A stretch of DNA of 60,665 bases from Streptomyces aureocirculatus. GTDB taxonomy: Bacteria; Actinomycetota; Actinomycetes; Streptomycetales; Streptomycetaceae. Positions 16,860-25,442 of this stretch are shown here, one piece after another; within the stretch, counting starts at the first letter, position 1; each line of letters opens with the position of its first letter. The stretch lies in NCBI RefSeq assembly GCF_000720475.1, contig NZ_JOAP01000048.1, positions 1 through 60,665 on the forward strand. Direction: 5' to 3'. The translations under genes and the position numbers were made by a program. A model generated the notes under the pieces. The model was given only the letters and a program-made list of their open reading frames with translations. It did no database searches and had not been told where the DNA came from.

Positions 16860-16900
16860 CCACTTTGCCGCACCCCTTCCCGACCCCCTGCGAGGTCTCC

Positions 16901-17953
16901 ATGACGGCCACCCCCCACGGCCCGCTCCGCCACGTCCTCATTCATCTCGTGACTCCCCTGCTGATGTGCCTGGGCATGGGCCTCGCCTACATGAGCGCCT
17001 TCGTGACGCCGGAGCCGCACGACCTGCCCGTCGCGGTCGTCGGCACGGACGCCCGGGCGCACGCGTTCGCCCGGTCCGTCGCGGACGGAGCGGGGGACGC
17101 CCTCGACGTCCGTACCCTCGGCTCCCGCGCCGAGGCCGTCGACGCCCTGAAGTCACTCGACATATCGGGCGCTTACGTCCCCGATGCCAAGAGCCCCGAA
17201 CTCCTTGTGGCCTCCGCGGGCTCCGACATGAGCGCGCTGGCCACGGAGAAGGCCTTCACGCCGGTCGCCGCCGCCCAGGGCATGCCGCTGAAAATCACTG
17301 ATGTGGCGGCTCCCGTCGACGACGATCCCACGGGCCAGGGCCTGTTCTTCCTCCTTGTCGCCGTGAGCATCGGCTCGTACGCGTCGGTCGCCGCGCTCGG
17401 CGCCGCGGGGGCGGGCCTGCGGATGCGTACGCGTGCCGCGCTCGCCGCGGGGGTCTCCTTCGCCGTCAGCCTGATCGGGGCGGCGCTCGCGGGGCCCGTG
17501 TTCCACCTCGCGCACCACGGCCTGGCGGGCGTGTGGGCGATGGCGTGGCTGTACTCGGCGGGCATCCTGTTCATCGGCCTCGGCCTGCACACGTTCCTGA
17601 AGCGGTGGACGACGCTCGCGATGATGGTCCTGTTCGTGATGCTCAACTTCACCTCGTCCGGCGGCCTCTTCAGGCCCGAGCTCCAGAACGGCTTCTACGG
17701 CTCGCTGCACTCCTTCTGGAACGGCGCGGGCTTCGTCGAGGGCGTCCGCGGCCACCTCTACTTCGCCGGACACGACCTCGCCCGGTCGGTGTGGACACTG
17801 CTCGCCTGGCTGACGGCGGGCCTGGTGCTCACCGCGGTGGCGGCGCTGACGGAACGGCGCCGGGCCGCCGTGGACACGCCGGGGGACGCTGTCGAAGAGG
17901 AGACAGATGAGGCAGGGGAGGAAGAGGAGATGGAGGAGTCGGTGGGCGTATGA
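16901..17953 (+). CDS. MarR-linked membrane protein, ABC-2/Pip-like permease
   Basis: A 350-residue protein with one N-terminal transmembrane helix (HVLIHLVTPLLMCLGMGLAYMSAFV), an extracytoplasmic loop of about 130 residues, then about five helices in the second half and an acidic tail rich in Glu. This is the layout of YhgE/Pip or ABC-2-type export permeases, though no ATPase gene is adjacent. ATG 16901 has AGG nearby. Control by the divergent MarR suggests efflux or envelope stress response; the substrate is unknown. Confidence 0.75.
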   Translation: MTATPHGPLRHVLIHLVTPLLMCLGMGLAYMSAFVTPEPHDLPVAVVGTDARAHAFARSVADGAGDALDVRTLGSRAEAVDALKSLDISGAYVPDAKSPELLVASAGSDMSALATEKAFTPVAAAQGMPLKITDVAAPVDDDPTGQGLFFLLVAVSIGSYASVAALGAAGAGLRMRTRAALAAGVSFAVSLIGAALAGPVFHLAHHGLAGVWAMAWLYSAGILFIGLGLHTFLKRWTTLAMMVLFVMLNFTSSGGLFRPELQNGFYGSLHSFWNGAGFVEGVRGHLYFAGHDLARSVWTLLAWLTAGLVLTAVAALTERRRAAVDTPGDAVEEETDEAGEEEEMEESVGV

Positions 17954-17959
17954 GGGACC

Positions 17960-17992
17960 GGTGTACGGGACCGGACCCCCGGGCCGTACACC
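17960..17992. terminator. Hairpin between convergent genes, first of two
   Basis: GGTGTACGG (17960-17968) pairs perfectly with CCGTACACC (17984-17992) over a 15-base loop, seven bases past the stop of the membrane-protein gene. Likely a terminator for the plus-strand gene. Confidence 0.6.
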
Positions 17993-18017
17993 GAGGCCGA
18001 GGCACCGGCCCCGTGCG

Positions 18018-18035
18018 CCGGGACTGAGGTCCCGG
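18018..18035. terminator. Hairpin between convergent genes, second of two
   Basis: CCGGGAC-TGAG-GTCCCGG is a perfect 7-bp stem with a 4-base loop, 17 bases from the stop of the minus-strand sugar-binding protein gene. Its symmetry lets it serve both directions. Confidence 0.6.
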
Positions 18036-18052
18036 CTCCGTACGCCGAGGCC

Positions 18053-19351
18053 TCAGCGCTGGTAGCGCTTGAGGACCAGGTTGCCGTCCTTCACCAAGCG
18101 GTCGCGGAGTTCGTCCATGCCGATCGCGCCGCTGTAGTACTCCTGGAGCGCCGGTGTCGCGATCTTGTCCATCCACTCCGGGTAGCCGCGCACCGACTGG
18201 GCGGGCGCCGGACGCAGATACTTCGCGAGGGCAGTGCCGGTCGCCCAGTCGTGTCTCCTCGTACGCAGCGCCGGATCCTTCAGGGCCGTCGTGCCGGTGG
18301 GCAGCATCCAGTCGCCGCGGGCGAGCCGCACCATGTTGGCGGGCCGCAGGAAGAAGTCGATGAACGCGGCGGCCTCCTTCTTGTGCGGGCTGTCCTCGGC
18401 TACCGACAGGGTCTGCGGGCTGACGCCCTGGGCGAGTCCGTCCCGCCCGGCGGGCGCGGGAAGCACCTGCCAGTCGAAGCCCTTCGGCGCCTGCTGGACG
18501 ATCTGCTGACGGTAGGAGAACCCGAGCGGCACCATGGCGTACTTGCCGCCGAAGAACCCGGGCAGCGTGTCCGAGCCGCCCATGCCGAGGGTGCTGCCCG
18601 ATGCGCTCCCGTCCACGTTGACCTGGTCGTGGACGGTGCGCGGGACCACTTCGTCGCCCTCGTCGAAGCGGATGTCGACCTTCCCGTCGGCGTCCCGGTG
18701 GAAGAGCTGCCCGCCCGCCGAGAGGGACAGGTTGAGCGTCGCGGACACGGGTTCCTTCAGCGGCCAGGCCACCCCGAACTTGTCCTTGCCGCTGCTCAGT
18801 TCCTTCGTCACCGACCGGAACTCCGCCCAGCTCCACGGCTTCTGCGGGGTCGGGATGCGGACGCCGGACTCCCTGAGCCAGGTGGCGTTGGCGATCAGGA
18901 CGCGCGGCTCCTGGAGGAACGGCACACCGTAGACCTTGCCGCCGAAGGTCGCCGTCTCCCAGCTCGCCCGCGGGATGTCCGCCTTCAGGCGCCCCGGCAG
19001 GAGCTTGCCGAGGTCGGCGAGGTAACCCCCGTACGCGAAGTCCGCGAGGTCGTCGGAGGCGTCGTGGATGATGTCCGGCGCCTCACCGCCCTCGAACGAG
19101 GTCAGGAGCTGGTCGTGGATGCTCGTCCAGCTCCCCTGGACGTACTCCACCCGCACGTCCGGGTGGGTGGCGTTCCACTCCTCCACCAGCTCCTTGTTGG
19201 CCTCGACCGACTCCTGCTGCCAGGCGAGGGACTGGAAGCGCAGCGTGATCCGGCCCCCTGAGTCACGGTCGCCGCCGCCGTCGGAACAGGCGGACAGGAG
19301 CAGGACGAGCGCGGCGGCCACGGCACCGAGCGCGCGCACCCGGGCGCCCAT
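18053..19351 (-). CDS. Sugar ABC transporter substrate-binding lipoprotein
   Basis: An extracytoplasmic carbohydrate-binding protein of the MalE/family-1 type. The 432 residues start with a lipoprotein signal (lipobox LSAC, C22), then ITLRFQSLAWQQESVEANKELVEEWNATHPDVRVEYVQGSW and the family motif SFEGGEAPDIIHDAS. Its ATG overlaps the stop of the second permease gene by three bases, so the three transport genes form one operon read right to left. The sugar is not identifiable from sequence. Confidence 0.93.
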   Translation of the reverse strand: MGARVRALGAVAAALVLLLSACSDGGGDRDSGGRITLRFQSLAWQQESVEANKELVEEWNATHPDVRVEYVQGSWTSIHDQLLTSFEGGEAPDIIHDASDDLADFAYGGYLADLGKLLPGRLKADIPRASWETATFGGKVYGVPFLQEPRVLIANATWLRESGVRIPTPQKPWSWAEFRSVTKELSSGKDKFGVAWPLKEPVSATLNLSLSAGGQLFHRDADGKVDIRFDEGDEVVPRTVHDQVNVDGSASGSTLGMGGSDTLPGFFGGKYAMVPLGFSYRQQIVQQAPKGFDWQVLPAPAGRDGLAQGVSPQTLSVAEDSPHKKEAAAFIDFFLRPANMVRLARGDWMLPTGTTALKDPALRTRRHDWATGTALAKYLRPAPAQSVRGYPEWMDKIATPALQEYYSGAIGMDELRDRLVKDGNLVLKRYQR

Positions 19352-20283
19352 CAGCTCTTCACCGCCCCGGCCAGCATCCCGCCGGTGATCCGCTTCTGGA
19401 TGACGGCGAAGACGACCAGCGACGGCAGGGTCGCGAGGAACGCGGCGGCGGCGAGCGGGCCGAGGTCGGCCGTGCCCTCCGCGCCGATGAAGTGCGTGAG
19501 GACGACCGGCAAGGTCTGCTTCTCCGGGGTCTTGAGCAGGACGAGGGCGAAGAAGAACTCGTTCCACGCGGTGATGAAGGCGAACAGGGCCGTCGCCACG
19601 ATGCCGGGCGCGAGCAGCGGCGCGGTCACCGAGACGAGCGTGCGCAGCCTGCTCGCGCCGTCGACCGCGGCGGCCTCCTCCAGCTCGGCCGGCACGGCGC
19701 GGACGTACCCGACGAGCATCCACAGCGCGAACGGCAGCGCCCACACCACGTACACCATGATCAGACCGGGCAGCGAGTTGATCAGGTGCAGGTTCTTCAG
19801 GACCAGGAACAGCGGGATGATCACCAGGACGAACGGGAACGCCTGGCTGACCACGACCCAGCCGGTCGCGGCCCGCGCGAGCAGCGTGCGGTGCCGTGCC
19901 ATCACGTACGCCATCGGGGTCGCGATGACGACGGCGACGACGGCCGCGCTCAGGGCGGCGATCAGCGAGTTCCCGGCGGCTTCGAGCAGCGGCTGCTCGT
20001 CGAAGGCCTGCCGGTAGTTGGCGAGGGTCGGGTCCTCGGGGACCCAGGTGGGGTGCAGGCTGCCGAGCTCGCGGGCCGGTTTGAAGGAGGTGGAGATCAG
20101 CCAGAGGAAGGGGAAGGCGAGGAAGACGAGGTAGGCGAGGAGCGCGAGGTACTGACCCGCGCGGGCGGGGCCGCTGGTCCGGCTCCTCCTGGGGCGGACG
20201 GCACTGGTCCTGCTCGTACTGGTCCTGCTCGTACTGGTCCTGCTCGTACTGGTCCTGCTCGTACGGCGCGTACGGGAGGTCAT
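19351..20283 (-). CDS. Sugar ABC transporter permease, MalG type
   Basis: The second membrane subunit: six transmembrane helices, first at QYLALLAYLVFLAFPFLWLI, and the EAA coupling loop EEAAAVDGASRLRTLVSVTAPLLAPG. The 310 residues include an odd N-terminal tail of roughly 40 residues with TSTSR repeated four times, encoded by a 15-bp tandem repeat. ATG 20283 overlaps the upstream permease stop (ATGA). The tail is cytoplasmic by the positive-inside rule, and is unlike usual family members. Confidence 0.92.
   Translation of the reverse strand: MTSRTRRTSRTSTSRTSTSRTSTSRTSAVRPRRSRTSGPARAGQYLALLAYLVFLAFPFLWLISTSFKPARELGSLHPTWVPEDPTLANYRQAFDEQPLLEAAGNSLIAALSAAVVAVVIATPMAYVMARHRTLLARAATGWVVVSQAFPFVLVIIPLFLVLKNLHLINSLPGLIMVYVVWALPFALWMLVGYVRAVPAELEEAAAVDGASRLRTLVSVTAPLLAPGIVATALFAFITAWNEFFFALVLLKTPEKQTLPVVLTHFIGAEGTADLGPLAAAAFLATLPSLVVFAVIQKRITGGMLAGAVKS
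20203..20262. repeat. Four tandem 15-bp repeats in the permease N-terminus
   Basis: ACTGGTCCTGCTCGT occurs four times head to tail without a change. It is in frame with the MalG-type permease and encodes a repeated Thr/Ser/Arg pentapeptide. Perfect identity suggests recent slippage. Confidence 0.95.
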
Positions 20284-21245
20284 CGCTCGTCGCCTCCCCT
20301 CAGTCGGCCCACCAGGTACACGGCGAGCAGCACCGAGATCACCGCGACCATCACACAGCCCATCGCCGCCGCGTAGCCGAACTGGCCGTAGCGGAAGGCC
20401 TCTTCGTACGCGAACAGCATCGGGAGCCGGGTGCGGCCGCCGGGGCCGCCGTTGGTCAGGACGTAGACCAGGGCGAAGGAGTTGAAGTTCCAGATGAAGT
20501 TGAGGGCCGTGATGGCGAGCGCGATGGGCTTCAGGGCGGGCCAGGTGACGGTGCGGAAGCGACGCCAGGCGCCCGCACCGTCCATCTCGGCGGCCTCGTG
20601 CAGTTCGCGCGGCACGTTCTGCAGTCCGGCGAGCAGCGCGACCGTCGTCTGCGGCATGCCCGCCCAGACGCCGACGACGATGACGGCGGGCAGCGCCGAG
20701 CCGATGCCGGTGAGCCAGTCCCGGCCGTCGCCGAGGCCCAGATCGCGCAGGGTCTCGTTGAGGATGCCCGCGTCCGGGTTGTAGACGAGCCGCCACATGA
20801 TGCCGACGACCACTTCCGGCATCGCCCACGGGACGATCGCGAGCGACCGGGCCAGCCAGCGGAAGCGGAGGTTCTGGCTGAGCAGCAGCGCGAGGCCGAG
20901 GGCAAGGAGGAACTGCGGCACGGTCACACCGACCGCCCACAGCAGGCCGATACGGAAGGAGTCCCAGAACAGGGTGTCGTGCAGCAGGTCCTGGAAGTTG
21001 AGCAGGCCGATCCACTCGGTGGGCTCGGTGCGGCCCGACTGGGAGTCGGTGAAGGCCAGCGAGATCCCGTAGAGCAGCGGGCCGACGCTCAGCACGAGGA
21101 TCGGCAGGAGCGCGGGCAGGACGAGGAACCAGGCACCGTGGTCGAGCACCCCGCCCGGCGGAGCACTCTTCCCCGGGGCCCTGCCCCTGCCCTTGGCCTT
21201 GCGTCTGCCCTTGCCGGACCGCTGCTTCGCGGTCGCCAATGTCAC
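20280..21245 (-). CDS. Sugar ABC transporter permease, MalF type
   Basis: The first membrane subunit and first gene of the operon. The 321 residues have a very basic 30-residue N-terminal tail, six transmembrane helices (first WFLVLPALLPILVLSVGPLLY) and the EAA loop EAAEMDGAGAWRRFRTVTWPALKP. No ATPase gene is in the operon, which fits the Streptomyces practice of sharing the MsiK ATPase among sugar importers. Confidence 0.93.
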   Translation of the reverse strand: MTLATAKQRSGKGRRKAKGRGRAPGKSAPPGGVLDHGAWFLVLPALLPILVLSVGPLLYGISLAFTDSQSGRTEPTEWIGLLNFQDLLHDTLFWDSFRIGLLWAVGVTVPQFLLALGLALLLSQNLRFRWLARSLAIVPWAMPEVVVGIMWRLVYNPDAGILNETLRDLGLGDGRDWLTGIGSALPAVIVVGVWAGMPQTTVALLAGLQNVPRELHEAAEMDGAGAWRRFRTVTWPALKPIALAITALNFIWNFNSFALVYVLTNGGPGGRTRLPMLFAYEEAFRYGQFGYAAAMGCVMVAVISVLLAVYLVGRLRGGDER

Positions 21246-21301
21246 GGAATCGGCTCCTTTGGGCGGCTGATCGGGTTTTGGCCGCCCAGGCGGCCCCCGT
21301 C

Positions 21302-21330
21302 ATCGTGCTGATGTGACCTGGATACGTCAA
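21302..21330 (-). promoter_or_regulatory. Candidate promoter of the sugar ABC operon
   Basis: On the minus strand TTGACG (21325-21330) is 17 bases from CACGAT (21302-21307), 57 bases before the MalF ATG. The -10 is weak. No LacI-like regulator gene is adjacent. Confidence 0.4.
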
Positions 21331-21467
21331 GCAACCGCGCAGCCGGAAGTCGGGTCTGGCCTGTGCGAATGCGAGACTTGTGCGGCGGTCGCAGGGCCCC
21401 GGCCGCGGGTGGGCCACAGGGTGCGGGTACGCGGGAGTGCGTGGCCGCGGGAGTGCGGAGGCGATGG

Positions 21468-22334
21468 ATGGACGAGGCACGGGCGCGGGACGTCCTGGAC
21501 GCGGCGGGTGTCGGGGCGGGGGCCCGGGACCGGGCCGAGTTGCTCGCGCTCGGCGAGAACGCGGTGTTCGCCGTGGAGGACCTCGTCGTGAAGGTCGGCA
21601 GGGACGCGCCGGAGCTCCTCGACCGGGCGCGGCGTGAGCTCGCCGTCGCGGGGTGGCTGCGGGACTGCGAGGTGCCGGCTGTGCGGGCCGCCGAGGCGGA
21701 GCCGCGGTTGGTCGCCGGGCATCCGGTGACGCTCTGGCACCGGCTGCCCGGCGCGGTGCGGCCCGCTGCCGCGGGGGATCTGGCGGGGCTCCTCCGCCTG
21801 GTGCACGCGCTGCCCGCTCCGCCCTTCGCACTGCCGCGGCGGGAGTTGCTCGGCGGGGTCGAGCGGTGGCTGCGGCTTGCCGGGGACGCGGTGGACGTCG
21901 AGGACGCGGACTATCTGCGCGAGCGTCGCGACGGGTTCGACGCCGCCGCGGCCGCGCTTGTGCCGCACCTCGCTCCCGGGCCCGTCCACGGGGACGCGCT
22001 GCCGCGCAACGTCCTGGTGGGCCCGGACGGTCCCGTCCTCGTCGACCTGGAGACGTTCTCCTGCGACCTGCGGGAGCACGACCTGGTGGTCATGGCGCTC
22101 TCCCGGGATCGGTACGGGCTCGGGGACGAGGCCTATGGGGAGTTCACCCGGGGATACGGGTGGGATGTTCGGGAGTGGGAGGGGTGTGGGGTGCTGCGGG
22201 GGGCTCGGGAGACGGCTAGCTGTGCGTGGGTTGCCCAGCATGCGCCGGGCAACCCTGCCGCCTTGGCCGAGTTTCGCCGCCGCGTGGCGTCCCTCCGGGA
22301 CGGGGACCCCACCGTCCGCTGGCACCCGTTCTGA
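21468..22334 (+). CDS. Aminoglycoside phosphotransferase (APH) family protein
   Basis: A 288-residue kinase-like protein. The catalytic loop is HGDALPRNVLV (about 177-187) and the metal site is VLVDLET in place of the usual DxD. The N-terminal lobe has AVFAVEDLVVKVGRDAPELLDRARRELAVAGWL, with the ATP-binding Lys and Glu. ATG 21468 has GGAG seven bases upstream. Members phosphorylate aminoglycosides, homoserine, choline and others, so a resistance function should not be assumed. Confidence 0.85.
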   Translation: MDEARARDVLDAAGVGAGARDRAELLALGENAVFAVEDLVVKVGRDAPELLDRARRELAVAGWLRDCEVPAVRAAEAEPRLVAGHPVTLWHRLPGAVRPAAAGDLAGLLRLVHALPAPPFALPRRELLGGVERWLRLAGDAVDVEDADYLRERRDGFDAAAAALVPHLAPGPVHGDALPRNVLVGPDGPVLVDLETFSCDLREHDLVVMALSRDRYGLGDEAYGEFTRGYGWDVREWEGCGVLRGARETASCAWVAQHAPGNPAALAEFRRRVASLRDGDPTVRWHPF

Positions 22335-22418
22335 CCGGCTCTTCCCCCACCCGCCCGTACAGCTCCGGTCCGGCCCACCCGACTGCCGTCGACAAGCGGC
22401 TCGTCCTGGGCCGAGTGG

Positions 22419-22808
22419 TCAGCCGGTGAAGGTTTCGGGGCCGAAGCGGCCCCACGCCAGGAACAGAGCCAGAGCGAGGTAGACCAGGTCGCCCGCGACC
22501 GTCGCTCTCTCGCCGCGGCGGAGGCGCATGGTCAGTGCTCCGGCGAACAGCAGCACCAGTCCGGTGGCGGCCAGCGGCACCAGTACGGGCGCGATGTCCA
22601 GCGCGGCGGGCAGGATCAGGCCCGCCGCGGCCAGGAGTTCGACGACGCCGATGGCCTTGAGGGCACCGGGACTGAAGTCCTCGACCCATCGGGTGGCGGC
22701 GCCGCCCATGAGGGCCAGCTTCTCCTTGGGCAGGAACATTTTCGCGCTGCCGGTGAGGCAGACGGCGGCCATCAGTCCGGCGACGATCCAGAGTGCGAGG
22801 TCCATCAT
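22419..22808 (-). CDS. DoxX family membrane protein
   Basis: A 129-residue protein with four transmembrane helices (LWIVAGLMAAVCLTGSAKM, AIGVVELLAAAGLILPAAL, VLVPLAATGLVLLFAGALTM, LVYLALALFLAWG), as in DoxX/DoxD-like proteins linked to thiol or oxidative stress. Its promoter matches the ECF41 consensus on the minus strand and faces the carboxymuconolactone decarboxylase gene, so both are probably targets of the sigma factor at 23608. Confidence 0.9.
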   Translation of the reverse strand: MMDLALWIVAGLMAAVCLTGSAKMFLPKEKLALMGGAATRWVEDFSPGALKAIGVVELLAAAGLILPAALDIAPVLVPLAATGLVLLFAGALTMRLRRGERATVAGDLVYLALALFLAWGRFGPETFTG

Positions 22809-22845
22809 CAGTTCCTTGATCGCGGATTGTCTGCTTTCCCCCGGA

Positions 22846-22872
22846 GACGAGACAGCGACCTCGCCTGTGACA
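22846..22872 (-). promoter_or_regulatory. ECF41-type promoter of the DoxX gene
   Basis: On the minus strand TGTCACA (22866-22872) is followed after exactly 16 bases by CGTC (22846-22849). This is the published ECF41 promoter pattern as I remember it, with no mismatch. It is 38 bases before the DoxX start. Confidence 0.75.
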
Positions 22873-22916
22873 CCGCCGGGATTCGTGTCCGGGGAGGCGT
22901 GGATCACACGCGTCCG

Positions 22917-22943
22917 CGTCACAGGACGTCGGGCTGCCTCGTC
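22917..22943 (+). promoter_or_regulatory. ECF41-type promoter of the carboxymuconolactone decarboxylase gene
   Basis: CGTCACA (22917-22923), 16 bases, then CGTC (22940-22943), 39 bases before the ATG. One mismatch to the TGTCACA box; same spacing as the divergent DoxX promoter. Confidence 0.7.
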
Positions 22944-22982
22944 TCGGGTGTGTAACCACCGACGAGCACGGAGGAGCACATC

Positions 22983-23456
22983 ATGGACGCGCGACTGAAC
23001 TACTTCGCCGACCCGACGGCCAAAAAGGTCCTCAAGTACCTCATGTCGGCGGGCAAGACGCTCAAGGAGTCGACATTGCCTGCCGCGACGCAGGAGCTGG
23101 TGGCCCTGCGTGTGAGCCAGATCAACGGCTGCGCCGTCTGCGTCGACATGCACACCAAGGAGGCCTCCGCGGCCGGCGAGACCACGGTGCGCCTGAACCT
23201 GGTGGCGGCGTGGCGGGAGGCCGAGGTCTTCACCGGGGCCGAGCGTGCCGCGCTGGAGTTGGCGGAGCAGGGGACCCGGGTCGCGGACGCGGCCGCCGGG
23301 GTGAGCGACAAGGTGTGGGAAGGTGCCGCGAAGCACTACGACGAGGAGCAGCTCACCGCTCTGGTACTCCTGGTCTCCTTCATGAACATGGCGACCCGGA
23401 TGAATGTCATCGCCCAACAGCAGGGCGGCGACTACGAGGTCGGGCAGTTCCACTGA
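22983..23456 (+). CDS. Carboxymuconolactone decarboxylase / AhpD-like protein
   Basis: A 157-residue alpha-helical protein with the AhpD-type redox motif CAVCVDMH (Cys-x-x-Cys-x-x-x-His), suggesting peroxidase or disulphide-relay activity and not true decarboxylation. ATG 22983 has GGAGGAG upstream. Genes of this type are the classic partners of ECF41 sigma factors, and one follows directly. Confidence 0.92.
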   Translation: MDARLNYFADPTAKKVLKYLMSAGKTLKESTLPAATQELVALRVSQINGCAVCVDMHTKEASAAGETTVRLNLVAAWREAEVFTGAERAALELAEQGTRVADAAAGVSDKVWEGAAKHYDEEQLTALVLLVSFMNMATRMNVIAQQQGGDYEVGQFH

Positions 23457-23484
23457 ACGGCCATGACCGGGCTGCCCGGGGCGC

Positions 23485-23511
23485 TGTCACGGGCCCCGGG
23501 CACGGGGCGTT
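23485..23511 (+). promoter_or_regulatory. Possible autoregulatory ECF41-type promoter
   Basis: TGTCACG (23485-23491), exactly 16 bases, then CGTT (23508-23511): one mismatch in each box to the neighbouring promoters. It lies 96 bases before the sigma factor ATG. Confidence 0.55.
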
Positions 23512-23607
23512 GCACAGTCCCGCCGACGGACCGCAAATTCACCAGAATGTGCCCGCGTCGGGAACCGCGACCGGGCGGGAGACCCAAGGGAGAAAGGGAG
23601 ATGCGGC

Positions 23608-24531
23608 ATGCACAAGGTCGCGGAATTCGAGGAGCTGCGGCCGCTCCTGTTCTCGATCGCCTACCGGATTCTGAGCAGCGTGAGCGAGGCTGAGGACGCC
23701 GTGCAGGAGACATGGCTGCGCTTCGACGGCTCGCCCACCCTTCCCACGTCGGTCAAGGCGTTTCTCTCCACCACGGTGACCCGGATCTCGATCGACGTAC
23801 TGCGCTCCGCGCGGGTGCGGCGGGAGCAGTACATGGGCCCGTGGTTTCCCGAGCCGCTGCTCAGCGACCCGTACCAGGATCCGGCGCGCTCGGCGGAGCT
23901 GGCCGATTCGGTGTCGATGGCGGCGTTGCTGCTGCTTGAGCGGCTCAGCCCGCTGGAACGGTCGGTGTTCGTGCTGCGGGAGGTGTTCGGCTTCGGGTTC
24001 GGCGATATCGCCTCGGCTGTGGGACGTTCGGAGGCGGCGTGCCGGCAACTGCTGGTACGGGCACGGCGGCACATGGAGGCCGGGCGACCGCGGTTCCAAG
24101 TGGACCGCGACGAGCGTGCGGAGCTGGCGACGCGGTTCTTCGACGCCCTCCGCGAAGGCGACGTCGCCGGTCTGCGGGATCTGCTCGCCGCCGACGTGTC
24201 GATGGTTGGGGACGGCGGTGGCAGGGCTCCGCAACTGGCCAAGGCCGTCGTCGGTGCCGAGAACGTGGCCCGGCTGCTGGCCTCCGTGTTCCCGCTGATG
24301 GCCCGGATCGACGTGACGTTCGAGCCGCACGAGGTCAATGGCCAGCCCGGCGCGATCTTCCGCGACCGGGACGGCAAAGTCCTCCATGCTCTGGCCCTCG
24401 ACGTGCTCGACGGGCAGATCCAGACCATCCGCTCGGTGATCAATCCCGACAAGCTCGGCCATCTCGGGCCGGTCGCTGACGCCTGGGCTGTCGACCGCGA
24501 GGTGAAGCAGGCCCGCCAGCAGATGAAGTGA
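23608..24531 (+). CDS. sigJ: ECF41-group RNA polymerase sigma factor with fused SnoaL-like domain
   Basis: Directs RNA polymerase to a small stress regulon. The 307 residues contain sigma region 2 (about 8-70, DAVQETWLRF), region 4 (about 105-155, LSPLERSVFVLREVFGFGFGDIA) and a C-terminal NTF2/SnoaL-like domain (about 170-290). ECF41 signatures are all present: WFPEPL (79-84) in the linker, DGGGR (202-206) and NPDKL (279-283). In this group the C-terminal domain replaces an anti-sigma factor. No anti-sigma gene is adjacent. AGGGAG precedes ATG 23608. The symbol follows the usual SigJ naming. Confidence 0.93.
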   Translation: MHKVAEFEELRPLLFSIAYRILSSVSEAEDAVQETWLRFDGSPTLPTSVKAFLSTTVTRISIDVLRSARVRREQYMGPWFPEPLLSDPYQDPARSAELADSVSMAALLLLERLSPLERSVFVLREVFGFGFGDIASAVGRSEAACRQLLVRARRHMEAGRPRFQVDRDERAELATRFFDALREGDVAGLRDLLAADVSMVGDGGGRAPQLAKAVVGAENVARLLASVFPLMARIDVTFEPHEVNGQPGAIFRDRDGKVLHALALDVLDGQIQTIRSVINPDKLGHLGPVADAWAVDREVKQARQQMK

Positions 24532-24614
24532 CCTCGGGACGGGCGCGGCTCGGCTCGTTCGCCGGCAGCTCAGGTCAGCGGCCGCAGCTCGGCCGGTGGG
24601 GGTGTACGCCTGGG

Positions 24615-25337
24615 TCAGGCGGGGGCGTTCGCGTCCTCGCGCAAGGGCCATGTGCCGTCCACAACGGCGGCGGCGTCCCCCTTGCGGCGGAGGAAGGACT
24701 GGAAGTCGGCCGCCCACTCGGCGTACCAATGGACCTGCCGCCGATGCAGCTCGGCCACGCCGAGTTCGGCGACCTTGGGGTGGCGCGCACCTATCGCGCA
24801 GGCGAGGAGCGCGGCGGCGAGGGCGTCGGACGAGGCGTCGTGGGCCGACTCCAGGACGACGCCGTACTCCTTGCAGACCGCTTCGAGGTTGCGCTTGCCG
24901 GGGCGATACCGGTCGACGGAGCGGTCGATGGTGTACGGGTCGATGACCGGCGCGGGCTCCGCACCGCCGAGCCGCTCCCGCAGCGACGCGAGCCCGTGCC
25001 TGCGCAGCTCGGCGGAGAGCAGGCTCAGGTCGAACGCGGCGTTGTACGCGACGACGGGGACGCCCGACTGCCAGGCGGAGACCAGGACCCCGGCCATCGC
25101 GTCGGCGACCTCCGCGGCGGGCCTGCCCTCGGCGGCGGCCCGCTCGTCGGTGATGCCGTGCACGGCGACCGCGTCCGGCGGGATCGGCACGCCGGGGTCG
25201 GCGAGCCACTCGCGGCGGCCCAGCTCCTGCCCGGCCCTGACCTCGATCACCGCCCCGGTGACGATGCGCGCCTCGCGCGGATCCGTGCCCGTCGTCTCCA
25301 GGTCGAAGCCGATCAGCAGCTCCCGGTGCCAGCCCAT
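24615..25337 (-). CDS. DEDDh 3'-5' exonuclease (DNA polymerase III epsilon-like)
   Basis: A 240-residue nuclease domain with all exonuclease motifs: D12/E14 (FDLETTGTD), YNAAFDLSLL, and HDASSDALA supplying the last His and Asp. It lacks a polymerase-binding tail, so it may act in repair or RNA processing instead of proofreading. ATG 25337 has AAGGGGG upstream; an in-frame start 51 bases further is less likely. Confidence 0.9.
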   Translation of the reverse strand: MGWHRELLIGFDLETTGTDPREARIVTGAVIEVRAGQELGRREWLADPGVPIPPDAVAVHGITDERAAAEGRPAAEVADAMAGVLVSAWQSGVPVVAYNAAFDLSLLSAELRRHGLASLRERLGGAEPAPVIDPYTIDRSVDRYRPGKRNLEAVCKEYGVVLESAHDASSDALAAALLACAIGARHPKVAELGVAELHRRQVHWYAEWAADFQSFLRRKGDAAAVVDGTWPLREDANAPA

Positions 25338-25442
25338 GGCCGCCCCCTTCGTCGTGGTGCTTTCCCCCAGTGGTCCCCACGATCCCATGCGCCACTGACA
25401 ATCAGTTGGCCGGATTCCGTTTCTCGCGGGTGCGGCCGGTGT

